From Methanogenium organophilum (lineage in GTDB: Archaea; Halobacteriota; Methanomicrobia; Methanomicrobiales; Methanomicrobiaceae), in assembly GCF_026684035.1 (NCBI RefSeq), contig NZ_CP113361.1, positions 930,001 through 994,000 on the forward strand: a stretch of 64,000 bases of DNA. Reading direction: 5' to 3'. Below are positions 18,194-26,965 of the stretch, in pieces. The notes under the pieces are model-generated. The model searched no databases and was not told the DNA's origin. It saw nothing but the letters and a program-made list of their open reading frames with translations. Positions within the stretch are counted from its first letter, which is position 1. Every line of letters starts with the position of its first letter. A program made the translations under genes and the position numbers.

Positions 18194-18290
18194 GTTTTTT
18201 ATTTCTTCAGGTGCATACCCGGTATTTTCGGCCATTCATCTCATCTCCAAAGGATCAAGGAAATCTGTATCCTTTGCCCCTCGCTCTCCG
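18191..18290 (-). pseudogene. Remnant of a CGGC-cofH locus copy
   Basis: 18191-18218 resembles the middle of the CGGC gene (about 14961-14988), and 18219-18290 matches the 3' end of cofH (about 15221-15295) almost base for base. The intervening ~230 bp of the parent are missing. No open frame remains. The region to 18495 shows nothing else. Confidence 0.6.
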
Positions 18291-18495
18291 GTAACGGAGG
18301 CATCTATGGCCAGGGAATAACTACACCGGGAGAAATCGATGCGGATGTCATACCGGGAGAGACTGCAGAATGATTTTTTCAAAAAAACGGGACCATAGTA
18401 TTTTCGTACTGTCGTAATGGTATTCGTATATCCCTCGTAGGAAAGATGGTTTCATATTCCGTCTCCGGCCTGCCCGTCAGGCGGCAAAAAGGATT

Positions 18496-19641
18496 CTACA
18501 GCAGGCCATGCAGGTTATTCTGTGACTTTGCCGCACATTTCCCGCATTTTTTTCCGCATCCGGAATGACTGCAATGCCACGAGGTCAGATCCCCCTCCCG
18601 CGGGAAGATATGGATGGCAGATTCAGGAAGGGTGAGAGAAACCGTATCCCCTTCTGCAAGTCCCATACGCAGAATATACTGAGGGGTAAGGGCGCAGATG
18701 AACCGGATCCCGGTATCCACCATAACCCGGGAGAACATGCCGTTCTGCCTGATCTCCGTAATGGTCCCGGTGAACGTGTTTACTGCACCACCACTGACCG
18801 TTTCACGGGAAAGAACCACATCTTCCGGCCGGATTCCGACATAGACATCTCCCTCGATTCCGGTGTCCGCCCGGATTGTGCCCGGACCGAGATCGATCTG
18901 CATCTCCCCTTCCACACTCAACGACTGCCCGGGAAATATATTCTCCATGCCGGTGAATGCAGCAACAAACCCGGAAGCAGGATGCTGGAATATCTCCTCC
19001 GGCGTCCCTGTCTGCACCACCCGGCCGTTTTCCATGATAGCCACCCTGTCCGCGAGAGAGTAGATATCTTCAAAATGGTGTGTGATGTGGAGGATCGTGG
19101 TCTTCAGTTCCCTGTGGAGTGTCTGCAGTTCACTGCGTAACCGTTCCCGTGTGGAGGCATCCAGTGCACTGAGCGGTTCATCAAGGAGGAGGAGCCGGGG
19201 CCGGGTGATGATGGCCCGGGCGATGGCGGCACGCTGCTGCTCACCGCCGGAGAGGGTCCCCGGATACCGGTCCAGGAGATGTTCTATATGCAGCATCTCT
19301 GCCGCCTTCGTCACCTCTTCGTGGATGGACTGTGGATCGGTCTTCCTCTGCTTCAGACCGAATCCGATATTCTCCTCCACGGTCAGGTGCGGGAAGAGCA
19401 TATAGTCCTGGTACACCATTGCCACTCCACGCTCCTTCGGGTCAATGCGGGAGATATCTTCCCCGGCTATTTCGATACTGCCCGTATCGGGAGAGTAGAT
19501 GCCCGCAATCGTTTCGAGGAGAATGGTCTTGCCTGCCCCGGTCGGCCCGACGATGATGAAATATTCTCCCTCTTCAATTCTCAGGGAAATGTCTCTCAGG
19601 GAGAAATCGCCGAGGTTTTTTGACAGGTTCGTTATCTGCAT
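18496..19641 (-). CDS. Molybdate/tungstate ABC transporter ATP-binding protein
   Basis: The ATPase of a ModABC/WtpABC-type importer. Walker A is VGPTGAGKTILL (about residue 36), Q-loop VYQDYMLF, signature LSGGEQQRAAIARAI, Walker B RLLLLDEPLSALD, H-loop ITHHFED. Residues 240-355 form a TOBE-like domain (GIRPEDVVLS), where ModC-type proteins bind oxyanion. The last ~30 residues are unusual: a Cys-rich tail with CSHSGCGKKCGKC. The start is ATG 19641, which has AGGAG upstream; the open frame runs 32 codons further with no homology. The gene follows the permease by 10 bp. Confidence 0.88.
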   Translation of the reverse strand: MQITNLSKNLGDFSLRDISLRIEEGEYFIIVGPTGAGKTILLETIAGIYSPDTGSIEIAGEDISRIDPKERGVAMVYQDYMLFPHLTVEENIGFGLKQRKTDPQSIHEEVTKAAEMLHIEHLLDRYPGTLSGGEQQRAAIARAIITRPRLLLLDEPLSALDASTRERLRSELQTLHRELKTTILHITHHFEDIYSLADRVAIMENGRVVQTGTPEEIFQHPASGFVAAFTGMENIFPGQSLSVEGEMQIDLGPGTIRADTGIEGDVYVGIRPEDVVLSRETVSGGAVNTFTGTITEIRQNGMFSRVMVDTGIRFICALTPQYILRMGLAEGDTVSLTLPESAIHIFPREGDLTSWHCSHSGCGKKCGKCAAKSQNNLHGLL

Positions 19642-19651
19642 ATCGTGTCTC

Positions 19652-20464
19652 CTATAGGACCCGTGTTCCTTCGCCGTATCGTTCGAATACCAGGAGCGAT
19701 ACGATTGCGATGCCGATGAGTATGACTGAGGCGGCAATGGCTTCGTTCAGTTCACCGGTGGATATGTTGATATAGACTGCTATCGGCAGGGTTTCTGTCT
19801 TCATCATCGTTGCCCCTGCGAGAAGGAGAACGGCGCCGAACTCTCCGATGGATTTCGACCAGGTGATCACCAGGCCTGCAAGGAGCCCTTTCTTTGCCAG
19901 GGGAAGTGTCACCTGCCGGAATGCCTCCCATTCCGAGCACCCGAGTGTCCGGGCAACATTTTCATAGCGGGGATTGATCATCTCGAAGGCGGAGCGTGTA
20001 ACACGGATCATGTAGGGGACGTTTACAAAGAACTTGGCTACGATGATTGCAATGCCGGTATACACGACGTCAATACCCGCATCCTTCAGGAACGTGCCGA
20101 CCAGAGACGGGCCGAAGAAGATCAAGAGGGCAATACCTGCCACGAGAGGCGGGAGGGAGAGGGGCAGGTTTATGATGAGGTTGGCATAGGATTTTCCCGG
20201 AAAGGAGAACCGTGCCATTGCATAGGCGACCGGGATGGCGACGATGATACAGAGTGCGGTCGATATCGCCGAGGTGACCAGTGAGAGCCGTACCGCGAAG
20301 AGGATCTCCGGAGAGGTGATACTCGCAATGAGATCGGTGAACGACGGGTAGAAGATGAGGCCCCCGATAACTGCCGTCATAAATATGACGAGCACTGCCA
20401 GTACCGCCAGAAATGTCGCCGAAAATACGGTTGAATTCAGGAATATCCTTCGCTTGCCACTCAC
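19652..20464 (-). CDS. Molybdate/tungstate ABC transporter permease
   Basis: A 270-residue permease with six predicted helices and the EAA loop EAFRQVTLPLAKKGLLAGLVITW at about 185-207, which contacts the ATPase. SIGEFGAVLLLAGAT and LPLSLPPLVAGIALL are typical of ModB/WtpB. It lies between tsaA (10 bp upstream) and the ATPase gene, so it forms the transmembrane channel of this importer. No gene for a second permease is present, so a homodimer is expected. Confidence 0.9.
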   Translation of the reverse strand: MSGKRRIFLNSTVFSATFLAVLAVLVIFMTAVIGGLIFYPSFTDLIASITSPEILFAVRLSLVTSAISTALCIIVAIPVAYAMARFSFPGKSYANLIINLPLSLPPLVAGIALLIFFGPSLVGTFLKDAGIDVVYTGIAIIVAKFFVNVPYMIRVTRSAFEMINPRYENVARTLGCSEWEAFRQVTLPLAKKGLLAGLVITWSKSIGEFGAVLLLAGATMMKTETLPIAVYINISTGELNEAIAASVILIGIAIVSLLVFERYGEGTRVL

Positions 20465-20474
20465 AGCTGACCAC

Positions 20475-21005
20475 TCACAGATTTGTTCTCCGACGGTCCC
20501 TCAGCTGTTTCGGGGTTGCGTTCCATTCCTGGATATCATCGATGTGCGTCGAGTCCACCCACCCGCTCTTCACTTCGTCGCGGTGGTCGAACTGGTAGAC
20601 GTAGGGTTTGATGTCCAGGAGAGGAGTGCCGTCGAGGATGTCACATGCGCTGATCTCGAGGATATTGCCCCTGACTGCCTTCAGGTCGACGATCGAGATG
20701 CCGATGGGGTTCGGACGGTTGAAGTGGCGAATAGAGAAGATACCGCGTGCCTTCTCCCCGTCGAGGAACGGCGCCTGGACGAGGGAGTCGCCCGTTGCCC
20801 GGTGGAAGTGGTAGAGGAGGAAGAGGTGGGTGAAGGACTCGATGTCCTGCAACCCCTCTGCGAACTCCTCGAATACCTCGATGGTGCCAGGTGCCGGGTT
20901 GAAGATCCCCTGGATGGGGGTGTCCTCGTGTCGGGTGTGTTCTGAGTGGATAATGCCGATTGGTTTATACGTGATATTCATCGCTTTGACATCTGATTCT
21001 GTCAT
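20475..21005 (-). CDS. tsaA: TsaA/TrmO-like (UPF0066) protein inside the mod operon
   Basis: A UPF0066 protein: YKPIGIIHSEHTR at the start, GLQDIESFTHLFLLYHFHR, GIFSIRHFNRPNPIGISIVDL and a C-terminal region with LDIKPYV. In bacteria TrmO N6-methylates t6A37 of tRNA. Its stop-start coupling (ATGA overlap at 21002-21005) to the binding-protein gene and its place between modA and modB suggest an archaeal role linked to oxyanion uptake or an accidental operon. The function here is inferred, not shown. Confidence 0.82.
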   Translation of the reverse strand: MTESDVKAMNITYKPIGIIHSEHTRHEDTPIQGIFNPAPGTIEVFEEFAEGLQDIESFTHLFLLYHFHRATGDSLVQAPFLDGEKARGIFSIRHFNRPNPIGISIVDLKAVRGNILEISACDILDGTPLLDIKPYVYQFDHRDEVKSGWVDSTHIDDIQEWNATPKQLRDRRRTNL

Positions 21006-21823
21006 AATTCATACACCTCATCAGGATAGGTGGGGAAGCCGTGCTTGGCAAAGATGGCCTTTCCTTCTTCTGAAGAGACGAAATCAATGTACTCCCGGGC
21101 AAGGTCCGGGTCTTCGGTGAAGGTGGTCATCCCGATGGGGATGATGAGCGCCATATTGTCCTCCAGCGGGAGCTGGATAGCCTCCATCGTGTCGCGGTTC
21201 ATCTTATCGATGGTGATGAGCGTGGCGTCAACGGTACCCATGTTCATTGCAACGACAAGTTCGTTGATGGTGGGAGCGCGAATAACGACGTTCTCTTCAA
21301 CAGCGCTCTTGATGCCGTGGGCAGTGAAGAGCTTGTCACCGGCCTTCCCGATGGCAGTTTCGTTTATCCCGCCAAGGGCAATCTTCACCCCGGGCCGGGT
21401 TAAGTCTTCGACAGAAGTGATGTTGAGCGGATTGCCCTTCTGGACAGCGATTACGGGTACATGGTACGCGACGTACTCCGGTGCATCGCTCACCAGGCCC
21501 TTGTCCACGGCAATTGCATAATCCGGGGTGCCTCCGGGAATGAAGATGTCCCCCTTCTGTGAGATTTCCATCTGCGTAATGAGCGCTCCCGAACCTGCAT
21601 AGGTGTTATCGACGGTCACATGATGTTGTTCCCCGAACTGAGCACTGATCTCCTGCATCGGGGCCTTCAGGCCTGCTCCTGAATAGACGAAGAGTGTGTC
21701 TCCGGTCGTCTGGTCCGGAGAACTCCCTGCCGATTCTGTTGTCTGAGTGCTTGTACATCCTGCCATCAGAATGCATCCAAGCAGGATAACTGTGGTAATA
21801 ATAAGGGCATTTCGTCCTTGCAT
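21002..21823 (-). CDS. Molybdate/tungstate-binding lipoprotein
   Basis: The mature protein is a ModA-type periplasmic-binding fold: FVYSGAGLKAPMQEISAQF, AGSGALITQMEISQKGDIFI, ALGGINETAIGKAG and DATLITIDKM are in family order. The signal peptide RNALIITTVILLGCILMAGC ends in a lipobox Cys. The frame is open 63 codons further upstream, but a TATA element and GGTGA ribosome site favour ATG 21823. The tag of Mo versus W cannot be read from sequence. Its stop overlaps the tsaA start. Confidence 0.87.
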   Translation of the reverse strand: MQGRNALIITTVILLGCILMAGCTSTQTTESAGSSPDQTTGDTLFVYSGAGLKAPMQEISAQFGEQHHVTVDNTYAGSGALITQMEISQKGDIFIPGGTPDYAIAVDKGLVSDAPEYVAYHVPVIAVQKGNPLNITSVEDLTRPGVKIALGGINETAIGKAGDKLFTAHGIKSAVEENVVIRAPTINELVVAMNMGTVDATLITIDKMNRDTMEAIQLPLEDNMALIIPIGMTTFTEDPDLAREYIDFVSSEEGKAIFAKHGFPTYPDEVYEL

Positions 21824-21845
21824 GGTCACCATATTTGTCACACGA

Positions 21846-21856
21846 CTATTTATACA
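21846..21856 (-). promoter_or_regulatory. TATA element of the mod operon
   Basis: TGTATAAATAG on the minus strand, centred 27 bp upstream of ATG 21823, is a good archaeal TATA box and predicts a nearly leaderless start. A second AT-rich element, TTTATATATT, lies about 35 bp further upstream. Confidence 0.55.
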
Positions 21857-22057
21857 AACCGGAAGGTTACTTCCACCACACAATATATAAATATATTTGT
21901 CATAGACAGAATACAACCCGATCATACCATTCACATAACCTGAACAGCTCCCGAGGAACGGCCGAAATCGAACCAGACAGCAGGAAACCGATAATAAAGC
22001 CAATACGGATACAAACGGCATGATTCTGCCGGAAAAAAGAAGATAGGATGAATAGGA

Positions 22058-22837
22058 TCAGGCTTCTGCAACAGAAACCGTCCAGTTTCCGTCGCACATG
22101 ACATTGAAGAGATAATTGCTGCTCTCGTTTATCTGCACCGTAACCACACCATCATAGGCGCCCCGGTGGAATGCGAGGGGCATCTGGCTGTCTTTCTTCA
22201 GAATGTCATTTCCGGAGAAATCCATCAGGTGGACGGCGATAACGTCGTTATTCTCTGCTTTTATTGAGAAATTATACGTCCCCGCGTTGATCTGGAAGAA
22301 GGGCGTTGCCTTGTTGGCGGCTCCCGTAAATGTCTGCGGCACGATGCCGTTTATTTGCTGCGGGAATGAGAAGTCAAGCGTCCAGTTTCCGGTGGTCGTG
22401 ACCTGAACGTCAGCGGTTGCATCTTCCTGAACCATAAATGCCTGGGTCCAGTAGTATGCGCCGTCCTTCATGGACTGTTCGGCAACGGTTGCATTGTAGG
22501 CATTCGGGATCATGATGGCGTCCGTTTCGGTCATGACCGAGACGGTGCTCTTTTCAGGGGTGTCCTGTGTGAACGTCAGGAGATGGACACCCTTTGCAAG
22601 CGCCACGGTGGTATTCACATCGCCGTTCCCGGAGAGGGCCGGGGAATTCTCTGCCGGTGTCTGGGAAGGTGCTGCGTCGGTTGGTGCAGGTGTCACGTCG
22701 GCGGTGGCCGCCGGGGTCGGGGTAACGGTTTCGGGGCCGGTTGTGTCGGTATTCCCGGTGCATCCTGCTGAAATTACTGCTGCCGCCACAAGGAGAACGA
22801 GGAGGGCAGCGGAGATGATGCTGATATCTTTTCTCAT
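22058..22837 (-). CDS. Exported lipoprotein, paralogue of the gene at 12705-13484
   Basis: The signal peptide and lipobox (VLLVAAAVISAGC) match the first copy, as do the Thr/Pro-rich linker, NWTLDFSFPQQINGIVPQ and the C-terminus VMCDGNWTVSVAEA. Length is the same, 259 residues. Divergence is spread over the whole protein, so this is an old duplication that both copies have kept. The protein is probably anchored in the membrane with the beta-rich domain outside. Function unknown. Confidence 0.8.
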   Translation of the reverse strand: MRKDISIISAALLVLLVAAAVISAGCTGNTDTTGPETVTPTPAATADVTPAPTDAAPSQTPAENSPALSGNGDVNTTVALAKGVHLLTFTQDTPEKSTVSVMTETDAIMIPNAYNATVAEQSMKDGAYYWTQAFMVQEDATADVQVTTTGNWTLDFSFPQQINGIVPQTFTGAANKATPFFQINAGTYNFSIKAENNDVIAVHLMDFSGNDILKKDSQMPLAFHRGAYDGVVTVQINESSNYLFNVMCDGNWTVSVAEA

Positions 22838-22947
22838 GGGAAACGGTTCGTCACCTACCCATATGTATTTTTATTCTGGGAACGGCCGGGATGCCCGGAA
22901 CGGGGAGGATAGGCACAGACCATCGAGGTCCATTCCTTTCCGTCCCG

Positions 22948-23529
22948 TTATTCGCCGATGGGAATACCGTCTCCCAAATCGATCTTGCCGGGGAGTTCGA
23001 CGCTCTCCGTCTCTTTGCCGGGAAGCACGACGTCCTCGCAGGAGATGGTGCATGTCCCCTTGCACGACCCGGTTTTGATGCTGATGATCTTCGCGTCTTT
23101 TATCTCCAGGACCGCTCCCTCGAAGACCAGGGCGATATCCACCGTGAAATCGACATAGTCAAGGTGCCCCCCATTCAGGAGGACCTCGATTCTGGGGTTT
23201 TGCGTTGAATGTATCGTATACCCCCCGACGGTCACCACATGCACCTCATCCGGGGGATATGTCTCCCGGTCCCGGTATTTCTGAAGGCGCTCTGCCGTCT
23301 TCCAGGCATGGATGATGATATCTTTTACACTGCTTTTCAGGAGCTCCCTCGTCTCTTCGCGGACTCCATCGGAGATCATCGACCGGGGTATCAACCGGCT
23401 CTTTGACGCTACCGTTTTCTGCAGTGAATTCATCTCCCTGCTCTTTTTTGGATCTGACAATCTCTTCAGAAACGATTCTTTCTCCTGTTCTGAAAAGAAC
23501 TGCCCCATTGTCATATCAGCATGGTTCAT
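22948..23529 (-). CDS. Unrecognised cytoplasmic protein coupled to the PKD-PASTA gene
   Basis: A 193-residue soluble protein with no signal peptide. The first 75 residues are charged and helical; the second half looks beta-rich, with VHVVTVGGYTIHSTQ, LDYVDFTVDIALVFEG and a CKGTCTISCED Cys cluster. I do not recognise a family. Its start overlaps the stop of the surface-protein gene by 4 bp (ATGA), so it is translated with it and may bind that protein's cytoplasmic tail. Confidence 0.7.
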   Translation of the reverse strand: MNHADMTMGQFFSEQEKESFLKRLSDPKKSREMNSLQKTVASKSRLIPRSMISDGVREETRELLKSSVKDIIIHAWKTAERLQKYRDRETYPPDEVHVVTVGGYTIHSTQNPRIEVLLNGGHLDYVDFTVDIALVFEGAVLEIKDAKIISIKTGSCKGTCTISCEDVVLPGKETESVELPGKIDLGDGIPIGE

Positions 23530-25112
23530 TCTTCGTCACCTCCTTTCGTCTTGTCCTCCATCACTACCGACGCTTCATCTTCGATGACCTGTTTCCCGGC
23601 GTCCCTGACCGGCCGCAATGTGATCTCATCTTCACAGAGAACCGAATTACATGGTTCGATAACCTGTTTCCCCGGAGTAATTTCCGGTTTAAATGAAATA
23701 CTCGGCCTGAAAACCCGGTATGCCGTATAGCCACCACCCAATGCGACACCGCCAATGACAATAATCGGCCACCACGGCCACCCTTCCTCTTCGGCAACCC
23801 GGAGGTCAACAGCACTCCCGCGGGATACCCGGCTGCCGGCCGCCGGTTTCTGGCCAAAGATAGTGCCCTCATCAAGAGAAGAGGACTCTTCATAGACGTT
23901 CCCCTCAGAGAGTCCGGATTCTTCAAGAATTTCCAGGATCTCATCTTCTTCTTCATAGAGATTCCATCCGGTGAGGTCCGGGACCGTCACGAGGGTATAC
24001 TGTCCCGTTGAAACAATAAGGTCCACGGCACTCCCGCGGGGCACCATGCTGCCGGGTCCGGGGTTCTGGCGGACGATGATGCCCTCCTCCCTGTTTGAAT
24101 CATCCTCAGAGAACCCGCCTGCATCCAACCCGGATTCTCCCAGAATCCGGACAACAACACTCTCTTCCGAGTACAGATTATACCCGCGGACATCGGGAAC
24201 CTCGACAAAAGTCGTTTGTCCATCCACGCGGATGTAGTCTGTCTTCCAGGTCTCATCGTCAGAGCCGGAATTCCAGACCGTAAGCCCCACGGTATACGTG
24301 CCTGTCGAATAGGTGTGGGACGGGTTCTGTTCACTGGATATCGCACCGTCCCCGAAATCCCAGCGCCAGCCGGTGGGGTCGCCGGTCGAGAGATCACGGA
24401 ACCCGACGGTCAGGGGCTCCTCGCCATAGGTGATATTTGCAGAGAAGTCTGCCGTGAGCGGGGTCGCCGTTTCGCCCTCAAACCGGAAATCATCGACATT
24501 GATGTGCCCCCACGCCCTGGAAGATTCGTCAACGACACGGATCTGTCCAATCTGCCCGGCATACGGAGTAAGATCCCAGCTCACTCTCCGCATTGTTTCA
24601 CTGTTGAGTCCGGTGGCATGAAAGAGTCTCCTCTTCCCCCCATCGGTGACAAGCTCTACGCGGGTATCAAAACTACTCCCGCCGCTGACCAAAAAACTGA
24701 GCATTCCCTCGGGGATGGTAAATGATCCGGAGTACATGATACCCTGAGGAGAATCACCCGACCAATCCTCTGGAGGAGGAGTGGCATATATCATAGGGTA
24801 ATAATACGTTCCCACCCAGTAGTTTCCCTCATGTCCTGACGTCTGCCCCAATGCAAGAGCTCTTGGATTGTCCCCATAGGTTGGCTGACCGGAAAAGGCA
24901 GCACCAGATGGGTCCCACCCACTCAGGTCCCCGTCCTCAAAGTCCAGCGTGAAATCCACCGTTTGTGCCGATGCAAAAAACGAGAGAGATGGCGGAGAAA
25001 GAATGCCGTACATCACCACCACTACCATACAGGCCCCGACAAGAGCGGGTCTGTGGCAACGGGGAAATTGTGCAGACAGGGGGACAGGCAGAGAACCACC
25101 ATACCGCCTCAT
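23526..25112 (-). CDS. Surface protein with PKD and two PASTA domains, membrane-anchored
   Basis: A 528-residue modular protein. A signal-like hydrophobic segment (about 25-50) is followed by a jelly-roll-like domain (FDFEDGDLSGWDP to DDFRFEG, about 53-210), a PKD domain (ADFSANITYGEEPLTVGFRD to TDYIRV, about 217-297), and two PASTA repeats beginning VEVPDVRGYNLYSEE and VTVPDLTGWNLYEEE. A transmembrane helix near 445-465 (WPIIVIGGVALGGGY) leaves about 60 cytoplasmic residues with two KQVIE repeats. PASTA domains bind cell-wall muropeptides in bacteria; archaea of this group lack murein, so the ligand must differ. Confidence 0.82.
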   Translation of the reverse strand: MRRYGGSLPVPLSAQFPRCHRPALVGACMVVVVMYGILSPPSLSFFASAQTVDFTLDFEDGDLSGWDPSGAAFSGQPTYGDNPRALALGQTSGHEGNYWVGTYYYPMIYATPPPEDWSGDSPQGIMYSGSFTIPEGMLSFLVSGGSSFDTRVELVTDGGKRRLFHATGLNSETMRRVSWDLTPYAGQIGQIRVVDESSRAWGHINVDDFRFEGETATPLTADFSANITYGEEPLTVGFRDLSTGDPTGWRWDFGDGAISSEQNPSHTYSTGTYTVGLTVWNSGSDDETWKTDYIRVDGQTTFVEVPDVRGYNLYSEESVVVRILGESGLDAGGFSEDDSNREEGIIVRQNPGPGSMVPRGSAVDLIVSTGQYTLVTVPDLTGWNLYEEEDEILEILEESGLSEGNVYEESSSLDEGTIFGQKPAAGSRVSRGSAVDLRVAEEEGWPWWPIIVIGGVALGGGYTAYRVFRPSISFKPEITPGKQVIEPCNSVLCEDEITLRPVRDAGKQVIEDEASVVMEDKTKGGDEE

Positions 25113-25345
25113 GGTGCCTCAGGTAACGGTATGAAAGTAATTAAAGATAATTGCACCAATATTTTGGCAAAACGAGAGTATAAACCCGATATCCGGCGTA
25201 CAATTCAATACCTCCGTCAAATATTTCTGAAACGGCTTAATATAGGGCAAATCGTTCCCATTTGATGAATTATCACATGGAAAGGCCGGATTATTCCCCA
25301 TACCAATGTGAGGGTCTGGCGGTGGTGCTGTGGTGGCGCATTCTT

Positions 25346-25618
25346 TCAACACTTCCGGTATAGGTGCCTCCGGTGCCCGACTTCAATCACATGGATGACC
25401 ATCTCATCGTCGACGATGGACATCACCGCCCGGTACTGCCCGATGCGAAGGGAATAGAACGGGGGATTATCCGGGCCCCTGAGTTCTTTCAGAGAGATTC
25501 GTGGATTCTCGACATCCGCCAGTGTATGGAATGCGTTGATAAATTTCAGCATAATCTCCCGGGGGAGCCGTTTGAGCGAATGACGTGCAGATGAAGAGTA
25601 TATCAGCCGGTAGTGCAT
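25346..25618 (-). CDS. RelE-family toxin
   Basis: A 90-residue RelE/ParE-fold protein: MHYRLIYSSSARHSLKRLP at the start, LKELRGPDNPPFYSLRIGQYRAVMS in the middle and VIHVIEVGHRRHLYRKC at the end. RelE toxins cut mRNA in the ribosome; the basic C-terminal HRRHLY residues are those expected. I choose ATG 25618 because the fold begins there; the open frame runs 52 codons further with no homology. The antitoxin expected upstream is broken (25737-25964), so a functional toxin would be left without its partner. Confidence 0.75.
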   Translation of the reverse strand: MHYRLIYSSSARHSLKRLPREIMLKFINAFHTLADVENPRISLKELRGPDNPPFYSLRIGQYRAVMSIVDDEMVIHVIEVGHRRHLYRKC

Positions 25619-25736
25619 CAGGCATCCGACTCTGGGTTTGCACAGGTTCCGGTGCTCTTCCCCCTCTGGGAATCGTGGCGGGACTCGCGAAATTCCGGGG
25701 ATTATCCGATACATCGACGATCTCTGACGTTCCCGG

Positions 25737-25964
25737 GTCTTCTGCCACACCGAGTTCGCGAAAGATCTCTTCATGAGTATAGTAGATTCCCTCCCGGTAT
25801 TCCTTCAGGGACCGCTCGATGGTCGCGAGCGTCTCTTAACTGAGGGGTTCCTCATCTATCGTGGTACCGAGAAGCCTTGTTATCACGGCATCAAACGATT
25901 CACGGGGATGGTTTTTCAGCCGTTCCAAACGGTCCCGGGTGGCGGCCCGGATACGACCGACTAC
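25737..25964 (-). pseudogene. Decayed antitoxin of the DUF7557/VapB-like type
   Basis: The frame reads RIRAATRDRLERLKNHPRES then FDAVITRLL, EEPLS, stop, ETLATIERSLKEYREGIYYT and HEEIFRELG. This is an antitoxin for a RelE-type toxin, with an in-frame TAA at 25836-25838 where a Glu (GAA) would be expected. No ATG, GTG or TTG opens the N-terminus; it runs directly out of the stop of the ferredoxin-like gene at 25961. Both defects suggest decay. Confidence 0.6.
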
Positions 25965-26653
25965 TCCCTGACGTTCCGGCGAATGCCAGTGGCATTCGGA
26001 CAGGCCTTCCTGCATTCCCAACATTTCTGGAGGACAAATCCCATCTCCGTTTTGTAGTTGGAGAGTGGCCTGCACCGTTTTTGATCAACCGTCCTCCCGT
26101 CGAGAGCAGAGACCGGGCAGCGTTTCAGGCAGAGATTGCATTTTTCCGGACAGGCTTCATAGGTGGCGATTGGGTCGGGAGTCACCTCCGCTGCGAGAAG
26201 AAGGGCGCCGAGGTAGATCATGTTTCCGAACCTGTCGTTGATGAGAAGATTGTTCTTTCCCAGGCGACCCAGTCCCGCAAGGTATCCTGCATGACGAAGG
26301 GAAAGGACACCGTTCCCGTGACAGGTTTTGGGGTCCCACGATTCAAACGGGTCATCGGATGGAACGATGACATTTGGTATGCCCAGATCTTCGAGGGCGA
26401 GCGAGAGGGCCAGCCCGAGCCTGTCCGTCTCCTGCATCAGGATGTTGTTCACCGTTGTGTACGGAATGCAGCTTTCCGCATCCAGAACGGTCGTGGGAAT
26501 TCTCCTGGCATACACCAGGACCGACCGGGTCCGGCTGAATATATCATGGGGGTGAAACCCTTTGGGGGCCTCCCGGAATCTCCCGACCGGCGCAATCCCG
26601 CAGAGATCCGCACCGAGTCCGGCGGCTGTTTTCTTAATAATCCCGGAGTCCAT
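25961..26653 (-). CDS. Epoxyqueuosine-reductase-like 4Fe-4S protein
   Basis: A 230-residue relative of QueG-like proteins and of the gene at 16688-17467. The N-terminal half (ADLCGIAPVGRFREAPKGF, SVLVYARRIPTTVLDAE, AGLGRLGKNNLLI) is of the same fold, and two clusters are complete: CPEKCNLCLKRCPVSAL at about 168 and KCWECRKACP at about 210. It thus has the two-cluster set that the first paralogue lacks. The substrate is unknown. Its stop sits at the edge of the antitoxin remnant, which suggests a rearrangement junction. Confidence 0.78.
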   Translation of the reverse strand: MDSGIIKKTAAGLGADLCGIAPVGRFREAPKGFHPHDIFSRTRSVLVYARRIPTTVLDAESCIPYTTVNNILMQETDRLGLALSLALEDLGIPNVIVPSDDPFESWDPKTCHGNGVLSLRHAGYLAGLGRLGKNNLLINDRFGNMIYLGALLLAAEVTPDPIATYEACPEKCNLCLKRCPVSALDGRTVDQKRCRPLSNYKTEMGFVLQKCWECRKACPNATGIRRNVRE

Positions 26654-26965
26654 AGTTATCCTCGCAATGTCTCCGGAAGCGTTCTTCCGGTTCTTCTTTC
26701 CGGCTCATGGTGATCGATATGTCCGTATGACTATTGCCGTCGATGATTGATAGGTCTTCAGGACGGCGGGAGTATTCCGGGATGGCGTCCCGCATGGCCG
26801 GATCGAATGCTGTATATGCATCCGCCACCGGTGCCCGAACGAAGTCACGACAACAGAGGAGGGGAGAGCGGAGTCGGGAGCAGAATCCCGGATATTCTCC
26901 GGTCACACATCATTCGCCGGTCCCGTATCAATTTCCCTATTACCCATTCCACCCCATCCTTCGTC
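26654..26965. other. Intergenic region without a supported gene
   Basis: 310 bp lies between the ferredoxin-like gene and the DUF6790 pseudogene. The last ~45 bp (26921-26965) match the sequence upstream of the intact DUF6790 gene (14165-14209), so the duplication includes its leader. A minus-strand frame (26634-26906) has no recognisable motif. Confidence 0.5.

Noticed and set aside
26634-26906. Minus-strand frame between the ferredoxin-like gene and the DUF6790 copy
   Set aside because: Composition and content resemble noise, and it overlaps the start of the ferredoxin-like gene.
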